The translations under genes were made by a program, and so were the position numbers. The notes under the pieces were generated by a model, which ran no database searches, was not told the DNA's origin, and saw only the letters and a list, made by a program, of their open reading frames with translations. A DNA stretch of 36,161 nt from UBA9647 sp049522195 (lineage in GTDB: Bacteria; Bacteroidota; Ignavibacteria; UBA10030), in the NCBI GenBank assembly GCA_049522195.1, contig JBEKOB010000038.1, forward strand, positions 1 through 36,161, in the 5' to 3' direction. Below, piece after piece: positions 32,492 to 36,161 of the stretch; within the stretch, counting starts at the first letter, position 1; every line of letters starts with the position of its first letter.

Positions 32492-33163
32492 TCACCGTTT
32501 CGATTTCAGGAATTCTTCAGCTGATGGACACAACTTCTGAAGAGGACAATTGAGACAATCGGGCTTTCGCGCATCGCAGATTTTTCTCCCATGCCACACG
32601 AGCATGTTGCCGAACACAAACCAATCATCCTGCGGAACGAGCGTCATGAGATCTGCCTCAATCTTCTCGGGATCATCGTTTAGCGAAAGTCCAAGCCTTT
32701 GCGAAACCCGACGCACGTGGGTGTCAACAACCACTCCTGAGTTGATGCCGTATGCACCACCAAGAACGCAGTTAGCCGTTTTTCTCCCCACACCACCCAG
32801 CTCCACAAGCTCCTCCATTTTCTTTGGAACAGCCCCCTTGTGTTTTTCGACGAGTGTCTTGCAGCACGTGATAATACTCTTAGCCTTGTTGCGATAGAAG
32901 CCTGTCGAACGAATGTCCTGCTCAAGCTCTTCCTGTTTCGCTTCGGCAAAATCCCGGGCTGAGCGATACTTTTTGAATAACGCCGGCGTGACCATGTTGA
33001 CGCGAACATCGGTGCATTGTGCCGACAGGATCGTCGCGATCAGGAGCTGCAGTGGATTCGAGAAATTGAGTGCGATCTTCGGATCGGGATACGTCTTATG
33101 AAGAATGCCAATGATCTTCTTCGTTCGGTTCTGCAACTGCTGCTTTGATTCCTTTGTCGGCAT
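32492..33163 (-). CDS. nth: endonuclease III (DNA glycosylase/AP lyase)
   Basis: The 223-residue enzyme removes oxidised pyrimidines and cuts at abasic sites. It has the helix-hairpin-helix LVELGGVGRKTANCVL with the catalytic Lys128, D147 in VVDTHV, and the [4Fe-4S] cluster motif C-x6-C-x2-C-x5-C (CDARKPDCLNCPLQKLC). The ATG at 33163 lies 17 bases after the stop of polX. AGAGGAG is 12 bases upstream. A longer reading would overlap polX by 46 bases and is unlikely. With polX it forms a base-excision repair pair. Confidence 0.92.
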   Translation of the reverse strand: MPTKESKQQLQNRTKKIIGILHKTYPDPKIALNFSNPLQLLIATILSAQCTDVRVNMVTPALFKKYRSARDFAEAKQEELEQDIRSTGFYRNKAKSIITCCKTLVEKHKGAVPKKMEELVELGGVGRKTANCVLGGAYGINSGVVVDTHVRRVSQRLGLSLNDDPEKIEADLMTLVPQDDWFVFGNMLVWHGRKICDARKPDCLNCPLQKLCPSAEEFLKSKR

Positions 33164-33180
33164 GGTTTCGTACGGCTCCT

Positions 33181-34923
33181 CTAATGGCGCGATGTCAGAT
33201 ACTTCGTGACCTTCTTGAGATCCCACGCATTCACGACATCCTTTGCCTCCAACCAGCCCTTCCTGGCAATCCCGACGCCGTACGAGACGTCTTTCAGGCC
33301 TTCGATGTTGTGAGCATCGGGGTTGACGAAGATGGGGACTTTCTTCTCTTTTGCGAACTTGACGAATCGCCAGTCGAGGTCCAGGCGGAACGGATGTGCG
33401 TTAATCTCAATTCCCTTTCCATAGTCCGAAGCCGCCTTGATGACTTCGATCATGTTGATGGGATATCCGTCACGACTCAGCAGTAACCGGCCCGTTGGAT
33501 GGCCGATACATGTAACATACTTGTTCTTAAGCGCCTTGATCATACGCTTCGTCCCCTCAGCTTCCGTCATCTTGAACTTGCTGTGGATGGCGATCACGAC
33601 GTAGTCGAAGGTGGCAAGGAGTTTGTCCGAGTAATCGAGCGAACCATCTGAAAGGATATCCACTTCGGTGCCTTTGAAGAGACGGAAATCTTTCAGGCGC
33701 TCGTTCAGTTTGTCAATTTCCTTCTGCTGCTGCTTCGCTTTGGCTTCGGATAATCCTCCTGCATATGCAGCAACCTTGCTGTGGTCTGCGATTCCCAGGT
33801 AGCTCCAGCCGAGCTTTCGGGCTGCCTCAGCCATTTCCTCGAGCGTGTTCGCCCCATCGCTATAGTTCGTATGACAATGAAAGGTGCCGCGAATGTCCTT
33901 ATCTTCGACCAGTCTTGGTAGAGCATCCTTTTCGGCGGCTTCAATTTCTCCCATGTTCTCGCGAAGTTCGGGCGGAATGTAGGCAAGATCCAACGCTTTG
34001 TAGATTTCCTCTTCGGACTTGCACCGGGGAACCGCCGCACCCCTCTTCTTCTCCCCTTCGATAGCCGTGAATGCGTATTCGTTCAGGCTCCAGCCATACT
34101 TCCGGGCACGCGATCGCATTTCGACGTTATGTTCCTTGCTCCCTGTGAAGTAGTTCAGCGCAAACGGAAATTCCCGATCCTCAACGATTCGCAGATCACA
34201 GTTGATGCCCGACTTTAGAATGACGCTCGACTTTGTGTCACCACGGGCAATGATGCTTTGCACATCAGGGTGTCCAACAAAGACGTCGAAAATCTTCTTC
34301 CGGCTTTTCTCAGATGCACTCACGACAATATCGATATCGCCGATCACTTCTTTCTTCCGTCTGAGGCTGCCTGCGACTTCGCAACGCTTCACTTCGCTCA
34401 GACCGGAGATGGCTTGTAGAATTCTGTCCGCTGACGCGCGGGCACTCGGGTACAGATGCTTGTCGCTTGATTTCGCGAGCAGCTCGATCCCTTTGAGTAT
34501 ATTCCCCTCGGTTTTTTCCCCGAATCCTTCAAGTTTCGCCATACGATGGCTCTCGCACGCACTCTTCAATTCCTCGATCGATTTGATCTTCAGTTTCTCG
34601 TACAGAATCTTGATTCGCTTGGGACCAAGCCCTGGGATGCGTAGCATCTGCATCAACCCTTCAGGCAATGAGGCCTTCACCGATTCATATTCTTTTGACG
34701 TTCCTGTCCGGACCAGGTCTCCAATGACTTTCGCGAGATGTTCGCCGATTCCTTTTACGGATCGGATCTCTCCCGTTTCAACAAGGGCTGTGACATCGGA
34801 AATGAGGGCTTCGACGACGCGGGCAGCATTATGGAACGCGCGGCACTTGAAGGGGTTCTCTCCCTTCAATTCAAACAGCGTCCCCATCTCGTCGAGGATT
34901 GTAGCGATCTGTTTTTTGTCCAT
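33181..34923 (-). CDS. polX: DNA polymerase X with C-terminal PHP domain
   Basis: The 580-residue enzyme fills short gaps in base-excision repair. Residues 1-145 form the helix-hairpin-helix 8-kDa-like domain (KGIGEHLA, IPGLGPKRIKIL, LEGFGEKTEGNIL). Residues about 150-315 form the polymerase palm with the metal-binding GDIDIVV (195-201). Residues about 345-580 form a PHP exonuclease domain starting with HCHTNYSDG (349-357). The arrangement and length match bacterial family X polymerases. It is followed by nth after 17 bases and preceded by the dus gene after 16 bases, so all three are probably cotranscribed. Confidence 0.92.
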   Translation of the reverse strand: MDKKQIATILDEMGTLFELKGENPFKCRAFHNAARVVEALISDVTALVETGEIRSVKGIGEHLAKVIGDLVRTGTSKEYESVKASLPEGLMQMLRIPGLGPKRIKILYEKLKIKSIEELKSACESHRMAKLEGFGEKTEGNILKGIELLAKSSDKHLYPSARASADRILQAISGLSEVKRCEVAGSLRRKKEVIGDIDIVVSASEKSRKKIFDVFVGHPDVQSIIARGDTKSSVILKSGINCDLRIVEDREFPFALNYFTGSKEHNVEMRSRARKYGWSLNEYAFTAIEGEKKRGAAVPRCKSEEEIYKALDLAYIPPELRENMGEIEAAEKDALPRLVEDKDIRGTFHCHTNYSDGANTLEEMAEAARKLGWSYLGIADHSKVAAYAGGLSEAKAKQQQKEIDKLNERLKDFRLFKGTEVDILSDGSLDYSDKLLATFDYVVIAIHSKFKMTEAEGTKRMIKALKNKYVTCIGHPTGRLLLSRDGYPINMIEVIKAASDYGKGIEINAHPFRLDLDWRFVKFAKEKKVPIFVNPDAHNIEGLKDVSYGVGIARKGWLEAKDVVNAWDLKKVTKYLTSRH

Positions 34924-34939
34924 GGGGGGATGTGCGGAT

Positions 34940-35932
34940 CTAGACTACCACGCCGACCAGCTCGGCGGATTTTAGCCACGCAGCATACAGGAGGATATGA
35001 TCAACGATCGGCGACATTTCGACAAACTGCATCAATTCATTCCGAGTCTTGGAAGCGTTGGGAAGATTTCGGAGATACCCCGAATAGTACTTTCTGAATT
35101 CAATGACCGCTTTCCTCTCACCTTTGAGCTCAATCGAGAGGTTCAGGTGCTCAATCAAAACCCGGACGCGTTCGTCAATCAAAGGCACAGGCAAGAGATC
35201 TCCTGTCTGCAGGAAGTGTTTCGCGTCCCGAAAAATCCATGGGTTATTAATAGCTGCTCGGGCAACCATCACACCATCACAACCGGTTTCATCGAACACA
35301 TTTCGAATCTTCGCAGGCGTATCGAGACCGCCGTTGACGAAAATGGGGATTGTGACCGCCGCTTTCACTTTTGGAATCCAGGAAAAATCGGGATCTCCCG
35401 AATGCCCTTGAACGCGCGTCCGGCAGTGAATCGTGAGTCCCTTGGCGCCGGTCTGCTCGATCATCCTGGCCACATCGACAATCCGTATGTTTTCAGAATC
35501 CCAGCCCAGACGCGTCTTCACGGTCACCGGAGTTTTTACATTCTTGACGACACTCGAGACAATCTTTTCCATGCGCGGCAGATCTCTCAACAAGCCTGCG
35601 CCTGCCCCGCGCATCGCAACATCCTTGACCCAGCATCCACAGTTGATGTCGATGAGGTCCGGTCTGTAGGACTCGGAGATGGCTGCGGCCCGCTCCATCG
35701 AAGACTCTTCTCCACCATAGATCTGGATACCGAAAGGCCGTTCCTCCTCGCGGAACTCCAGCTTGCGCATGGTTTTTAATGAGTCCCGAATCAGGCCTTC
35801 AGAATTAACAAACTCAGTATAAACGATATCTGCACCCAGCCTCTTGCAGACGAGGCGAAAGGCCAGATCTGTCACGTCCTCCATCGGCGCCAGGACAATC
35901 GGTTTTTCAATATTTATCTTACCGATATGCAT
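34940..35932 (-). CDS. dusB: tRNA-dihydrouridine synthase, DusB type
   Basis: The 330-residue flavoenzyme reduces specific uridines in tRNA. It has LAPMEDVTDLAFR at the FMN site, QIYGGE, and the catalytic Cys100 in INCGCWVKDVAMRGAGAGLL. K138-type residues in VKTRLGW, HCRTR and NGGLD follow in the family order. The W after Cys replaces the usual Pro (GCPVKK), a small change. AAGGA precedes the ATG. It lies first in a probable operon with polX and nth. Confidence 0.88.
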   Translation of the reverse strand: MHIGKINIEKPIVLAPMEDVTDLAFRLVCKRLGADIVYTEFVNSEGLIRDSLKTMRKLEFREEERPFGIQIYGGEESSMERAAAISESYRPDLIDINCGCWVKDVAMRGAGAGLLRDLPRMEKIVSSVVKNVKTPVTVKTRLGWDSENIRIVDVARMIEQTGAKGLTIHCRTRVQGHSGDPDFSWIPKVKAAVTIPIFVNGGLDTPAKIRNVFDETGCDGVMVARAAINNPWIFRDAKHFLQTGDLLPVPLIDERVRVLIEHLNLSIELKGERKAVIEFRKYYSGYLRNLPNASKTRNELMQFVEMSPIVDHILLYAAWLKSAELVGVVV

Positions 35933-35990
35933 TGAATCCTTGTTTCTTCTTCAATTTCTCCGACCTCAGTGACTCCAGCGGTATTCCAAT

Positions 35991-36161
35991 TTACATCGCG
36001 GCAATTTTCTCGATGATTGCATCTGTCATCTCAATCGTCCCAACATGATGATTGGGATTGAGATCTCTCGTGACCTTCTTTCCTTCTTGAATAGTCGCAG
36101 CAATGGCTGTCTGAATCTTGGAAGCTGCTTCTAGCTCCCCCAGATAGTCGAGCATCAATGC
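35991..36161 (-). CDS. isocitrate/isopropylmalate dehydrogenase, C-terminal 56 residues, cut by the window edge
   Basis: The frame reads, from the edge, ALMLDYLGE and later VTRDLNPNHHVGTIEMTDAI. These are the closing helices of the isocitrate/3-isopropylmalate dehydrogenase family (A-x-M-L-x-Y-L-G, T-R-D-L, G-T-x-E-M-x-D-A-I). The TRDL and GT-EM endings are closer to NAD-type isocitrate dehydrogenases, but isopropylmalate dehydrogenase (leuB) cannot be excluded with only the C-terminus. The stop TAA is at 35993-35991. The dus gene lies 58 bases downstream. Confidence 0.85.
   Translation of the reverse strand, partial: ALMLDYLGELEAASKIQTAIAATIQEGKKVTRDLNPNHHVGTIEMTDAIIEKIAAM

Noticed and set aside
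34202..35779. Long plus-strand frames (257 and 260 codons) opposite polX and dusB
   Set aside because: They are antisense to clear family members, lack ribosome binding sites and show no domain pattern.
1..36161. CRISPR arrays, insertion sequences, phage genes or tRNA genes
   Set aside because: None is visible: no regular spaced repeats of CRISPR type, no transposase or integrase, and no tRNA cloverleaf apart from the tRNA-like part of tmRNA.

Overview
The window is about 36 kb of ordinary chromosomal DNA of medium GC content. It most likely comes from the Bacteroidota/Chlorobi/Ignavibacteria side of the FCB group. The pointers are a tmRNA tag ending in YALAA, a Gram-negative envelope (porin, TolC-type channel, lipoprotein adaptor) and the general character of the proteins. 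The assignment is an inference and no single marker fixes the phylum. There are no rRNA or tRNA genes, insertion sequences, CRISPR arrays or phage genes.

Positions 1-11,230 form a phosphate-starvation island. On the minus strand lie the phosphate-binding protein gene pstS, a porin O/P-like outer-membrane protein, and two small paralogous single-pass membrane proteins. Divergent on the plus strand is a tight three-gene operon: a family-4 glycosyltransferase, a soluble metallophosphoesterase and a HAD phosphatase. It looks like a membrane-lipid remodelling module that replaces phospholipid with glycolipid. Convergent to it is the minus-strand operon phoB-phoR-glycosidase-like protein. Four arrays of 6-nt direct repeats (consensus TTAACA, strict 11-nt spacing, four units each, followed 8-10 nt later by a TAnnnT hexamer) precede the small-protein/porin/pstS genes, the second small protein, the glycosyltransferase operon and the phoBR operon. 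They match the PhoP-box layout known from Bacillus and tie the island together as one regulon. This is the main discovery of the window.

Positions 11,217-19,023 hold a TolC/adaptor/RND efflux operon. A 41-residue remnant of a second RND pump lies just downstream, and a CusRS/OmpR-type two-component system lies upstream. Positions 19,227-20,820 hold a secreted YVTN-type beta-propeller protein and the tmRNA gene (encoded tag ANYNYALAA), with its terminator and a likely promoter. A LOG-family nucleotide hydrolase and a YgfZ-type folate-binding protein follow.

Positions 22,870-29,812 are a closely packed minus-strand series: glcD, a solitary DNA methyltransferase, glcF, a nucleoside-deoxyribosyltransferase-like protein, a Tat-exported glycosylasparaginase and a membrane metallophosphoesterase. 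A plus-strand tyrosine phenol-lyase follows. Then come minus-strand housekeeping genes (rhodanese, HD-domain protein, endonuclease III, PolX, DusB) and the 3' end of an isocitrate/isopropylmalate dehydrogenase that runs off the window.
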